From Stentor coeruleus (taxonomy: Eukaryota > Ciliophora > Heterotrichea > Heterotrichida > Stentoridae), in assembly GCA_001970955.1 (NCBI GenBank), contig MPUH01000689.1, positions 1 through 39,866 on the forward strand: DNA of 39,866 nt. The letters run 5' to 3'. Both the position numbers and the translations under genes were made by a program. This document shows, piece after piece, positions 1-8,908 of the stretch. Positions within the stretch are counted from its first letter, which is position 1. Each line of letters starts with the position of its first letter. A model generated the notes under the pieces. The model saw nothing but the letters and a program-made list of their open reading frames with translations. It was not told where the DNA came from and did not search any database.

Positions 1-279
1 GTTTACTTAATAGTTGTTGATTAGATAAAATAAATTAGTTTATTTAGTAATTATTTTTGGTAATTTCATACTTATGGTGTGAAAATAGTATCAATAGAAG
101 GGCAATTGTTTATTTTGAACTTAAAAAACTCTTTATTTTAAAGAGATATTAACTAAGAAAAAAAATTTACATGATGGAGACTCGTCAAAATTGCATTTAC
201 TATACTTTAGCCTAGCTTATCATAATTTACTATATTTATTTACAGAAAGAGAGAAAATAGTCAAGGAAATATTTTAAAA

Positions 280-421
280 ACTATTTTTTTTAGTAAATGA
301 TTTCTGCATGAGCTCCTCCATATAATTGGAAAACAGTCTCTTGCTTATTCACTATTCTTTTTAGTAAATGATTTCTGCATGAGCTCCTCCATATAATTGG
401 AAAACAGTCTCTTGCTTATTC
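280..421. repeat. Tandem duplication, 71-bp unit, two copies
   Basis: Positions 280-350 and 351-421 are near-identical copies with one visible mismatch (286 versus 357). No N lies between them, unlike the other duplications in this window. The unit lies inside the transposase relic and is not a multiple of three, so it breaks that reading frame. It may be a real tandem duplication or a collapsed-overlap artefact. Confidence 0.85.
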
Positions 422-1170
422 CATACTACTTTCTTAATTTTGCTTTGGATCTTGACCATAAATTTTAGGTGCTTAGCGTATTCATTTCTTCATAATGTTC
501 ATCAACAAAGTTAATCTTATTCATAATGATATCATGTGTATAGAAACTGCCATAAATATTTTCTATGACAGCATGCATATGTGTGCTAGAAATATCCATT
601 TTTTATCAAATTTTCTAAAATTCCTCTTTTCCTATTTAACGATAATTCTATTTCTCTTGCAACAACAATTTGAAGTCTCCTAAAGACCAAAAGTAAATTA
701 AAAGTATAATCTCACTTAATTTCAAAAATTGATCCATTAAGAATACTTCTTGTAAATCTGCACACGCAGCATTTCTAAATATACCCATCAACTAAATGAT
801 TATCTTTGTTAATAAAATCTCATAAGCTCTCATAAATTTTAAATGCAACATGAAGATAAAAATATCTCCTTTATGCTTTTAAACCCGGCTTATCCACATC
901 AAGTATTATCTAATCTCTCTAAGGATTCTTTGTCATTTTGATTAAAATAGACTACTATAGCAAAATTAGTTTGTTTAGATAAAAATTCTTTCACTTCTCC
1001 TAATTTATATTAGTAATGCTTCATGTAGCGAATTGCCTAGACCTATCATTTCTTTTAGTCATTTACTATTTTCTATTCGCTAAAACCACTTAATAACTCA
1101 TATTTTTATAATTTTTTATTAAAATTCAAGTTGATGTATATTTCATATAATTTTTTTATTAGTTAGGCAA

Positions 1171-1307
1171 TCTTTCCTAATATTCCTATTCGCTACGCCT
1201 TATATAATATAATAAATGAATTAATATAAATAAGATTGNTCTTTCCTAATATTCCTATTCGCTACGCCTTATATAATATAATAAATGAATTAATATAAAT
1301 AAGATTG
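1171..1307. repeat. 68-bp duplication around a single N (probable contig-overlap artefact)
   Basis: Positions 1171-1238 and 1240-1307 read the same, with N at 1239 between them. The same pattern (identical flanks, one N) recurs five more times in the window. The likely cause is two contigs joined without merging their shared ends. Confidence 0.85.
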
Positions 1308-1725
1308 CTTATCTCTGTCAAGAAGAAGATGCTATACTCAATTATAAAATCATAAAAAAATATAAGTTCAAAAAAGTTTAAAATAAAGCTAAAATTTTTG
1401 TAGGATGGAAAAAAGTTCATTACCATACTTCCAGAAGTTATCTCACATTCTTTCTGGCATCGAGTCACTGATTCTGGAAGCATGTCCACCCTACCTTGGC
1501 TTCTTGATTCATGCTTGAATAGAAAATGGCATTCATTGACTTGCACATTTATAACTTCTAACTCACTAATCTTTTATATAAATACTATACAAAAATCACT
1601 ACAAAATACCAATTAAACAATCATAAAATCAAGTATTTTCAATAAAAAGTAGAATAAGGACTTCAATTATTTTTAGAGCAACTTACCAAATAAATACATA
1701 ATATATTATCATGATTAATTAGTAT

Positions 1726-2526
1726 TTAAGCTGAAAGGGACAAACACTTAACTTTATCTGATATCATTTGTGCTACTTGACAACACTCATTACTACTCAA
1801 TAAAACTTCTTTTTCTAGCACACCTAACCAATCCTTGCAAAAGTCTTCAAATTTAGCTTTTTGCAAGACGCATAATGCAGCGGAAACCGCTATAATAATT
1901 GGTGAATTCCTAGATATTTCATAATCAGTTAAAGCTACACTGATAAAGGCTTCGGCACATTTGCTAATCTTGTTGGAATCAAAATCCTCGCATGTAAAAG
2001 CGAATAAATAATTGAGAAGTTCGTTCGGAGTAGGAAGATCTATTTTCCAATTCAACACATTGAGAATATATAACTCAGTAGTTATTATGGCTTCTTGTGA
2101 AAATCTCTGATCGCATAATGCGTAAATGGCGCAAGGAGGCATTTCCCGCCCTTCTTCATATTTCAAAGCTATGGAGATACAAATAAGACCAATTAGTTCA
2201 AGCAAAGAAAAGTTACTAATAGGCTTCTGACTTAGAAACGAATCAATAAAGTATATTGCTAATTGAACTGTTTTAGATGCTAAGTGTTGGGACTCAGAAA
2301 GTTCTATAACCCAGTTCATTAGGGTTTCTCTTTGAATAGGGGTTATTTTCCCTTTTTGAGTACTCTCAAGATATTTTGAATTAGCTATTAATGAATCATC
2401 TTGACATTTAAGAATGAGATATTCTAAGGTTTNTTTTGAATTAGCTATTAATGAATCATCTTGACATTTAAGAATGAGATATTCTAAGGTTTCTTTTGTA
2501 TATGAAAAAAAATTCTGGTTCTCCAT
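1726..2526 (-). CDS. Cyclin (A/B-type cyclin box protein)
   Basis: This is a cyclin, the activating subunit of a cyclin-dependent kinase. The first cyclin fold is marked by the RETLMNWVIEL stretch (family MRxxLxxW), then a helix with YFIDSFLS and a further helix with IALKYEE. The second fold follows with LNVLNWKIDLPTP and the rest of the C-terminal helices. The chosen start is the ATG at 2526 (MENQNFF). An in-frame ATG at 2583 would add 19 residues of unconvincing sequence. The reading frame contains an N-linked 60-bp duplication (2374-2492) that adds 20 spurious residues; without it the protein is about 246 aa, short for a mitotic cyclin and lacking a visible N-terminal destruction box. It ends in TAA. 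Subtype is uncertain; a cyclin of a ciliate-specific class is possible. Confidence 0.85.
   Translation of the reverse strand: MENQNFFSYTKETLEYLILKCQDDSLIANSKXTLEYLILKCQDDSLIANSKYLESTQKGKITPIQRETLMNWVIELSESQHLASKTVQLAIYFIDSFLSQKPISNFSLLELIGLICISIALKYEEGREMPPCAIYALCDQRFSQEAIITTELYILNVLNWKIDLPTPNELLNYLFAFTCEDFDSNKISKCAEAFISVALTDYEISRNSPIIIAVSAALCVLQKAKFEDFCKDWLGVLEKEVLLSSNECCQVAQMISDKVKCLSLSA
2374..2492. repeat. 59-bp duplication around N2433 inside the cyclin gene
   Basis: Positions 2374-2432 and 2434-2492 are identical, split by N at 2433. The offset of 60 keeps the frame open and so hides the error: the translated cyclin carries the same 19-residue run twice. It is probably an assembly artefact. 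Confidence 0.88.
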
Positions 2527-3544
2527 TTTTATATAACAAGAAAGATTCCATACTATATTTCTGGGATAATTTTCAGAAAACATGGAGTATGATTAATAGT
2601 CATTTTGTGTTTGGCAGAGTTTAATTTATTAGGGAATAAGAATTTAGGATTAGAATATGGTTGTGATTTAAAAAAATATATATATATTGAGGAATGAAAT
2701 GATTAGCTTTGTGACATTCTATTTTAATTTATTAATTTAGAATGAAATTGCATATATAAAGTTATATGCAATATGTAGTGGAATTTTATGATACTTATAA
2801 TTATTATGCTTCAAACTATTGAAGAGCTATTTAGATTGCTTTAGTATTGTAAGTAGCTCCCTATTGGAATGCTTATTACATTAAAATTTTTATAATAATT
2901 GCTATAATTTTATGCACACATAAAGGTTTAGTATAGGCAAAAGTTTATAAGTTTTACATATTTTCCGTAATATTTATTTTATATTTAACTATTTTTTAAA
3001 TTCAAAGTTAAGTCTATTTATAAGACTATATGAATGCTCTAAATAAAAATTTAGTATATTCAATTTATAATGCAGCATTTACAGTTCTTTTTGAGCATCA
3101 TTTACAGCTACTCTTACCTAAATTTCTTAACTAAGACCTCTTTTTAATGTTAACTTATGATTTCATTCGCTTTCTTCAGCCTTTTCATTATCAATCCTAA
3201 CATTCATTTCATAATATTCATAGATATTCTGTTTGAAATACAGTTTTGATTGCATTAAACTTAAAAAGCATTTTGAATAGGAAAAAATGCTGACTCTCGC
3301 TTTGAACATAAATTTACGTTTGTTCAACATTACAAACTATTATTCCTTCCCTTAATTTCACACCTAAATTAATAAAAATCACTATCTTCCTATTGAAACT
3401 ATCAAAACAAAGTCATTCACCTAAAACCTTCTACCAAGTCGGCATTTACCCATCCCTCATTAAAAAAGTCTTATCATAATACCAAAAAACAATGCTTATA
3501 TTTTCACCTATCTAATAAAACTTTAAAAATTAACAAAGTTGGCT
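2527..3544. other. Intergenic region, nothing recognised
   Basis: Very AT-rich sequence between the divergent cyclin and TPR genes. It must hold both promoters. I see no credible coding run, RNA gene or repeat beyond short AT runs. Confidence 0.5.
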
Positions 3545-4597
3545 ATGGTAGAAGCTGAAATTCTAAAAATCAACAAGCAAGCTATGGAACAACTCAGGGA
3601 TGGTCAAACAAATCAAGCCCTAAGCCTTTTAAACTTAGCTCAAAGTCTCCTTTCTAATATAAATTCCAACAGCATAGCCTGGGGATTAACTTTTAATAAC
3701 CTAGGCTGCTACTTCAAAAAAATAAAAAAATTCGACTTAGCCCTAAAAAATTACTTTAAAGCTCTTGAAATTGCTCTCAAAAGACCTTCTGACATTTTAA
3801 ATCTGTCTGGAATTTATCTAAATATGAGTTCTACTTATTCTGAGAATCTGAAACATGAAAAAGCTCTGGTCTTTGCTTATAAAGCCTATAATTTGCTAAT
3901 TGCCGCCCCAGAAAAAGACCAAAATGTATGGACTTCTATAATAATAACTCATCATTGCATAGGCCAAGAATATGAATATATAAATAAAAACAACAAAGCT
4001 TTCAATATGTATAGAAAGGGCTGGGAATTATCTATAGACCATTTAGGCAAAACACATAAGTTAACTGCTAGCTTGAAAAAAATGCTTGAAAAATGTCAAG
4101 CCTTAAAATCTTCTTCAACAATCCCAGTCAAATCTAAAAACCCTTCCCCTATACGCACCAGGTCCCATAGCTCAAATCTGAATTCTCGAATTAGACTACC
4201 TGAAATGCCTCATAGAATAATAACCCCAACTAAACAAATCTATAAAATCAAAAACAAAAATGATAAAATCCCTATGAAAATATTAGCAATGCCTGCAAAG
4301 CAAATGAATATTTTAAATGATCTTGTTGAAGAAGTTGAGAAAACAATTGAAAATAAGCCTAAGAAATATGTTTTTACTAAAATTTATGATGTTGATATTG
4401 CAAATAATATGCAGGACAAAGATCAGAGGAAGATAAATTCCCCAAAGAACCTTTCAATTGTGAGGAAAAACACTACAGGACATACGAACACTCCATCACC
4501 GAATAGTCATTTACAGATTATTCCTGAAGCTCGGAATGAGGATTTTGCTAGCAACTCTTCTAGAAATCCTCAGATTGTTAGAAAAATCACTAAGTAG
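3545..4597 (+). CDS. TPR-repeat protein with basic, Ser/Pro-rich C-terminal tail
   Basis: The first half (about residues 1-185) is a set of tetratricopeptide helices. Residues A-L-x-x-L-x-x-A-Q recur near 25-35, G-x-x-F-K-K-x-x-K-F-D-L-A-L-K-N-Y near 55-75, Y-x-x-x-x-x-x-x-K-A-L-x-x-A-x-K-A-Y near 100-120, and a last pair near 140-165. This resembles the TPR_12/kinesin-light-chain style of repeat used for protein binding. The second half is low-complexity and basic with SPIRTRSHSS-like stretches, so it is probably disordered. The start is the ATG at 3545; a TTG two codons upstream is not a likely start. The gene ends in TAG followed directly by TGA. No catalytic domain is visible and the partner is unknown. 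It is divergent from the cyclin and convergent with the PP2C gene. Confidence 0.75.
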   Translation: MVEAEILKINKQAMEQLRDGQTNQALSLLNLAQSLLSNINSNSIAWGLTFNNLGCYFKKIKKFDLALKNYFKALEIALKRPSDILNLSGIYLNMSSTYSENLKHEKALVFAYKAYNLLIAAPEKDQNVWTSIIITHHCIGQEYEYINKNNKAFNMYRKGWELSIDHLGKTHKLTASLKKMLEKCQALKSSSTIPVKSKNPSPIRTRSHSSNLNSRIRLPEMPHRIITPTKQIYKIKNKNDKIPMKILAMPAKQMNILNDLVEEVEKTIENKPKKYVFTKIYDVDIANNMQDKDQRKINSPKNLSIVRKNTTGHTNTPSPNSHLQIIPEARNEDFASNSSRNPQIVRKITK

Positions 4598-5103
4598 TGA
4601 GATGTTTTGTAGGATATTGCTTATAGTAATAGATATTGTAATAATTATATCAAAGCAATGGAAGGAGTTTGTGAAAATATAGGACTTTATAGTTGATTTT
4701 ATTTGATGATATGATTGATTATTATAATAATTATCAAATATTGCTATAGCTAAATTTAATGCTTGAATTGATAATAAGTAAATACTAATTTTGCTATTGT
4801 ATATACAAAAGGGAATATGTATGACAAATTTAAACTATATTATTATTGAAAGCATAGATATGATAATATAAATTACAAAAATGTCCTTTTTACAGAAATT
4901 ATCCTAAGATTTCCTATGCCTAAATACTTACAACCAATTTTTATCAGAAAGCATTATAATTATAAAATATTCATCAAGCCTGTCAAAAATTCAGTATCCA
5001 ATTATTTTAAAATCTATTTTTATATAAAATAAATAAACTCATCTCTTATTTAAATCAAAAAACCTTCTGTTTATCATCTCATACAAGCATTTGAACTGAA
5101 ACT
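4598..5103. other. Intergenic region between convergent genes, nothing recognised
   Basis: About 500 bp of AT-rich sequence between the TPR gene and the PP2C gene, which converge here. It holds two 3' ends. I see no coding run or RNA gene. Confidence 0.5.
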
Positions 5104-6411
5104 TTAACCACTAACTTCCTTCTTTTTATTCTGATTTAAAGTGCTGATTCTTTCCATAATCATTCTATATCCAGTATGAGACCTCCTTTCAGTTTTCTGA
5201 TCAAACTCCAATACAATACATGAAATATCTTCTATCATTGAATCCTCATTTTCAACTAAAGCTAGCCACCTTACCCTAGCTTCTTCACATATTAACTGGG
5301 CAATGCAAGCTTCCTTAACACTAATTTCTCTACAATTTTCATAAGGGACAATAATTCTTTTAGCCTGATCTTTATAAGCTGCTACATAATTCACAACATC
5401 TTGATTCGTCATAACATTCCAAACCCCTTCAGAAGCCATAACAAAAAAATCATCTTCTATACTAAGACTGTGTGTTGCTGTATCAGCTTTTGATATAACC
5501 CCAATGTCTTCTGCTATAATATTTCCTATAGACCTTGAGACTACAAGTCCAGGTATATTACTATAGCTTTTCCATATATAATAAGGCCCATATCGATTCC
5601 CATACTTGTCTGAGTTTTGCTGTAGCCGACCTCCAGATTTAAGAATCCTCAAAAACTCCTCTTTATTATTTGTTGTATGGTCAACTGTAAGTTGATATGG
5701 AATAGGTTCTTTTTCTAAGTCTGATGATCGCCTTTTGGCGATTTCTCTAAGGAAATACTTTTCTTCTGAAAAAGTAACTGGCCGGCTGGCGTCAGATAAA
5801 GACTGATTATATGTGCCTAGAACAGCTCTAGAGTTTCCAATATTAGCTGTGTATAATATATTGTTATGCACTAAAGCTAATGCACATGAGCATCCAGAAT
5901 TTGCTATATCTATAACTGAATTAGGTTCTTTGAGCTTTTTCTCTATAGTTTCAAATATTGAAGATAATAATTCTATAGGTCGGTCTTCAAAATTTCCTAT
6001 GCAAGTGTTAAAAATCTCATCAGCTTCTTTGACACAAAAGTTGCTTATGTGCTCTCCTTCTTTTCCATGGCCATCAAAAACTCCAAGTATAGTTGACTGC
6101 CCGTTGCTTGAAAAAAAACATAGGTCTTGGCAAGTTTTGAAAACTTTCTCATGAGGATCAATACCTGGTAATATACATGCTACATAAATAATACCTGACC
6201 CCCAGACTGAAAAATTCATTGATAGATCTTCGCTTACACATAGAAGTGGCTCAGTATGGCTTATAGAAACCTTGACACGTTCTTCAACCCTTCCTCTAGA
6301 GTCTTTCTTTTTTATTTGAACAAAAGCTTTGCGAGGATAGGCTGGCTTGTTGCTATAGTAGATGTGAGAAGCATTTGGAGGACGAGGACTTTTGCCTATG
6401 CAGATACCCAT
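5104..6411 (-). CDS. PP2C-family (PPM) protein phosphatase, probably N-myristoylated
   Basis: This is a metal-dependent Ser/Thr phosphatase of 435 aa. The N-terminus MGICIGKS has Gly2 with Ser8 and two nearby Cys, a good site for myristoylation plus palmitoylation and hence membrane attachment. Family motifs run in order: Q-D near residue 96, GVFDGHG at 111-116 (metal-binding Asp), NIGNSRAVL at 190-198, LTVDHT at 241-246, GGRL near 260, SRSIGN at 292-297, ASEGVWN at 326-332 and EDISCIV at 394-400 (last metal Asp). Two positions differ from the usual family text. ASDG is ASEG, replacing a metal-ligand Asp by Glu, and SRSIGD is SRSIGN. The enzyme may be altered in activity or may simply tolerate Glu. 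The frame is continuous with no intron and stops at TAA. Confidence 0.9.
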   Translation of the reverse strand: MGICIGKSPRPPNASHIYYSNKPAYPRKAFVQIKKKDSRGRVEERVKVSISHTEPLLCVSEDLSMNFSVWGSGIIYVACILPGIDPHEKVFKTCQDLCFFSSNGQSTILGVFDGHGKEGEHISNFCVKEADEIFNTCIGNFEDRPIELLSSIFETIEKKLKEPNSVIDIANSGCSCALALVHNNILYTANIGNSRAVLGTYNQSLSDASRPVTFSEEKYFLREIAKRRSSDLEKEPIPYQLTVDHTTNNKEEFLRILKSGGRLQQNSDKYGNRYGPYYIWKSYSNIPGLVVSRSIGNIIAEDIGVISKADTATHSLSIEDDFFVMASEGVWNVMTNQDVVNYVAAYKDQAKRIIVPYENCREISVKEACIAQLICEEARVRWLALVENEDSMIEDISCIVLEFDQKTERRSHTGYRMIMERISTLNQNKKKEVSG

Positions 6412-6568
6412 GAAGATTTTATTATAAAAAGGTTTATGATAATAAAATTGTTATGGAGGAAAAGAAAATAGATGAGATCATCAAAAGTTAGAATACTGTA
6501 AAGATGACTGAATATTTAAAAAAATATAGAGAAGATTTAGAGTTAGTATAATATATAACAGAAGAGAA

Positions 6569-8908
6569 TCAAGTGGAAAGTAAGTTTCCATGTTTTTTAA
6601 GGAGTGGAGGAAGCTCATTATCGATGAAAAAATCAGCCCGGGGTGTATTTAATGTAATATTACTAGATGGAACTGAAAGTGGTCTGATTTTAATTGAAGT
6701 TAATGTTTTGCTTCTTTCTTCATGAAACTCTTCTATTATTGAAGCAGCATTTGCTATTTTTTCTATGCTTAGAGAAGAAAGCATATGCTCTTGAATATTA
6801 ATAAGATTTTTTTTTGCATATTTTGTACCTTGGTATATAATTGGAGATGGTGAATATGTTAAGCATGCTATTTTGAAAGCAGTTAGGACTACTGAGCCTT
6901 GTCCTGTACAAGATAAGCACTGCTTTTCTATAGACACTATAGGCTTTGAGGTTTTAGTGCTTTTGCCTTCTTTGTATCCCATTAAAGCTATACTTTCTCT
7001 ATCTATTTCATCTTGCTTGCTCAATGCATTCATTATCTTCATAATCTCATAAGCAAGCTCAATATTTTTATTAGCAACACTTATTTTCTCATTTGCAACT
7101 CTATATAGTCCTTCTATACTATCAGCCTTCTGATTCAGTGCTTTTATTTCTGCACTGAAGTCACTCTGATCCCTTTTTCTCATAGTAATCGCTGAATTAC
7201 ATTCAGAAATCGCTTGATTTATTATCAACTGTAGCTCTTTAACATTATTACCAGCTTCAGTTTTGCATTTTTCAAAATGCATCATATAATTTCTATGCTT
7301 TTTTTCTACATCATCTTTAAGCTCTTTTATCATATCATTTATATATTTTATATCTTTACAATGATATTCTTTAAGCTCATTTATAAGAGAGCTTGCTTGA
7401 GCTTTAGCCTCTTCAATAAAAGGTTGGTAGTCTATTTGATGAAATGAACTTGAAGAATCAAAAGAATCATCATCTTGCATATCTGAAGTTTGATGGATAA
7501 GAGTATTGAATCGAGCGATTTTCAGCTCATCTTTGATTATGCTGTAATCTTTTATAGACATAAGTTCAACTTTTCTCAGGTGATTGTCGATATCATCAGT
7601 GATAATTTTGTCGGTGTTGTTAGTATCAGTTGATTTTTCGGGTAAGCATGGCTTATATTTAAGTGACAATTTTCTCGGTAAAGGCTCTTCATCGATTTTT
7701 TCAAGTTTATAGGTAGGCTTGATTTTTNAAAAATATACATATTTAAGTGACAATTTTCTCGGTAAAGGCTCTTCATCGATTTTTTCAAGTTTATAGGTAG
7801 GCTTGATTTTTATTTCTTTCCTAGCCGTATCCAAGCAATCTTTTTTTACTGGGGCTTCTTGCTCGTTATTTTCTTTTTTAATAAAAAAAATTGTTTTCTG
7901 CTTACCTCTTCTCTGTTTAAGCCTAACATTTAATTCTCCAGGACTTAATATTCTGGCTCTATCCGGCAATGGTCTTGACAGTATTTCCATAACCCTATTT
8001 CTACTATGAGATAGCTCCAATCTCAGCTCTGGGACTAATCCTGCTTCATTAACCTCAGCATATTTCTGTAACTCAAATTGAGCCAAATGATGCCTTTGAT
8101 ATGGGTCTATCAATACTGCAAAAAGCACTTCAGATATCATCAACCTATTCTTTATAGGCAATTCATTAGTTATAACATCCAATATTTTCCTATCAGAAGC
8201 TTGAGCCTCAGTCATGTTTTTTATTGAAATCAGCCTTAGTTTTTCAATACTATCAAACGCATTTTTTTTCATAAACTTATATGACTTTCTTAAATCCTTA
8301 GTTTTTTTGGTCAATTCATCAGTAGAGTGTGCTGTTGTATGCAAAAGGGTGCTCATTTCTCCAATTTCCTTACCCAAGCTTTTTAAGGTTTTTTCTAATT
8401 GAATGATTTTAACATCATTTTTCATCAAAATTGAATCGAAATCAGCAATTCTGCTTTGTGTCTCTTCCTTTATGCATTGCATCCTGTTTTCGCTATTGGA
8501 TTTAAATGAATTTATTGAATAGGCTAAGGTCGTTAGGTCATTTTTTAAAGTTTCTTTTGTATGGTCGAACACATTGAGGTATTCTTCAAAGTGAATGAGT
8601 TTTGATGTATAAGATAAGACTTCAGTTTTGAGTTCTTCACGGTCACGATTAAAGCGCACATCAACTAGACGTAAGGAAGCCTCAAATTCGGAAATCCTTT
8701 TGGCCATATCGTCTATTGTGGCGATTTTTCTAGAGTATTTACCAATATTCATGTCTAAGTTATCAAGTCTATATGCTATAATATCTTGTTGTTTATGGAT
8801 TTTGTTGATAGAGTCTTTGTTTTCGAGGACCCGCCTGATTGTCGGCTCGATTATTTCTTTGATTAGAGTTCGGACCTTTGTTTCTAGTCCTAACCATATG
8901 TCCTCCAT
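6569..8908 (-). CDS. Long coiled-coil protein of unknown function
   Basis: The frame is 779 codons as assembled, or about 751 aa once the N7728 duplication (84-bp offset, 28 residues) is collapsed. The N-terminal 250 residues are heptad-rich coiled coil. Next comes a compact section with an F-A-V-L-I-D-P-Y-Q-R-H-H stretch near residue 270 and a basic segment (KQRRGKQK). A second coiled coil follows (about 460-600 in the collapsed protein). A Cys pair, CLSCTG, lies in the last quarter. No signal peptide or membrane helix is seen. I do not recognise the family. A structural or cytoskeletal scaffold role is plausible only from composition. The start is the ATG at 8908 (MEDIW). The gene shares an upstream gap of 1.9 kb with the 14-3-3 gene. 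Confidence 0.75.
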   Translation of the reverse strand: MEDIWLGLETKVRTLIKEIIEPTIRRVLENKDSINKIHKQQDIIAYRLDNLDMNIGKYSRKIATIDDMAKRISEFEASLRLVDVRFNRDREELKTEVLSYTSKLIHFEEYLNVFDHTKETLKNDLTTLAYSINSFKSNSENRMQCIKEETQSRIADFDSILMKNDVKIIQLEKTLKSLGKEIGEMSTLLHTTAHSTDELTKKTKDLRKSYKFMKKNAFDSIEKLRLISIKNMTEAQASDRKILDVITNELPIKNRLMISEVLFAVLIDPYQRHHLAQFELQKYAEVNEAGLVPELRLELSHSRNRVMEILSRPLPDRARILSPGELNVRLKQRRGKQKTIFFIKKENNEQEAPVKKDCLDTARKEIKIKPTYKLEKIDEEPLPRKLSLKYVYFXKIKPTYKLEKIDEEPLPRKLSLKYKPCLPEKSTDTNNTDKIITDDIDNHLRKVELMSIKDYSIIKDELKIARFNTLIHQTSDMQDDDSFDSSSSFHQIDYQPFIEEAKAQASSLINELKEYHCKDIKYINDMIKELKDDVEKKHRNYMMHFEKCKTEAGNNVKELQLIINQAISECNSAITMRKRDQSDFSAEIKALNQKADSIEGLYRVANEKISVANKNIELAYEIMKIMNALSKQDEIDRESIALMGYKEGKSTKTSKPIVSIEKQCLSCTGQGSVVLTAFKIACLTYSPSPIIYQGTKYAKKNLINIQEHMLSSLSIEKIANAASIIEEFHEERSKTLTSIKIRPLSVPSSNITLNTPRADFFIDNELPPLLKKHGNLLST
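7655..7811. repeat. 73-bp duplication around N7728 inside the coiled-coil gene
   Basis: Positions 7655-7727 and 7739-7811 are identical. Between them lie N (7728) and ten unmatched bases (7729-7738). The offset of 84 is a multiple of three, so the frame survives but the protein gains a repeated segment. It is probably an assembly overlap with a few low-quality contig-end bases. Confidence 0.88.

Larger units (their letters stand above)
190..1550 (-). mobile_element. Decayed ISXO2/Merlin-like (IS1595-type) DDE transposase relic
   Basis: Read on the minus strand, broken pieces follow the order of an ISXO2-type transposase. Around 1550-1395 a zinc-ribbon-like piece reads RCQKECEITSGSM, which matches the family pattern C-R-K-E-x-S-I-R-x-G-S-W/F. 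It is followed by the expected hydrophobic stretch. Around 600-350 a core piece reads NKINFVD, then NLWSRSKAKLRK, then YGIS. This fits the family pattern N-H-S-x-N-F-V-D ... I-E-x-L-W-x-x-A-K-x-K-L-K/R. The codon where the third catalytic residue (Glu) is expected is TAA (465-467), one base from GAA. Many stops and frame changes separate the pieces, so this is a dead copy. I could not place terminal inverted repeats or the first two catalytic Asp residues. The family is assigned from motif memory and the relic status is seen directly. A decayed host gene is less likely. Confidence 0.5.

Noticed and set aside
495..683. 62-codon plus-strand open frame
   Set aside because: It lies antisense to the transposase relic core and has a low-complexity hydrophobic composition with no family resemblance.
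1262..1546. 94-codon minus-strand open frame as an intact gene
   Set aside because: Its first half matches the zinc-ribbon region of the transposase relic and its second half is AT-driven hydrophobic sequence across an N-joint duplication. It is better treated as part of the relic.
3539..3544. TTG start for the TPR protein
   Set aside because: Non-ATG starts are not expected in ciliate nuclear genes; an ATG lies two codons downstream.
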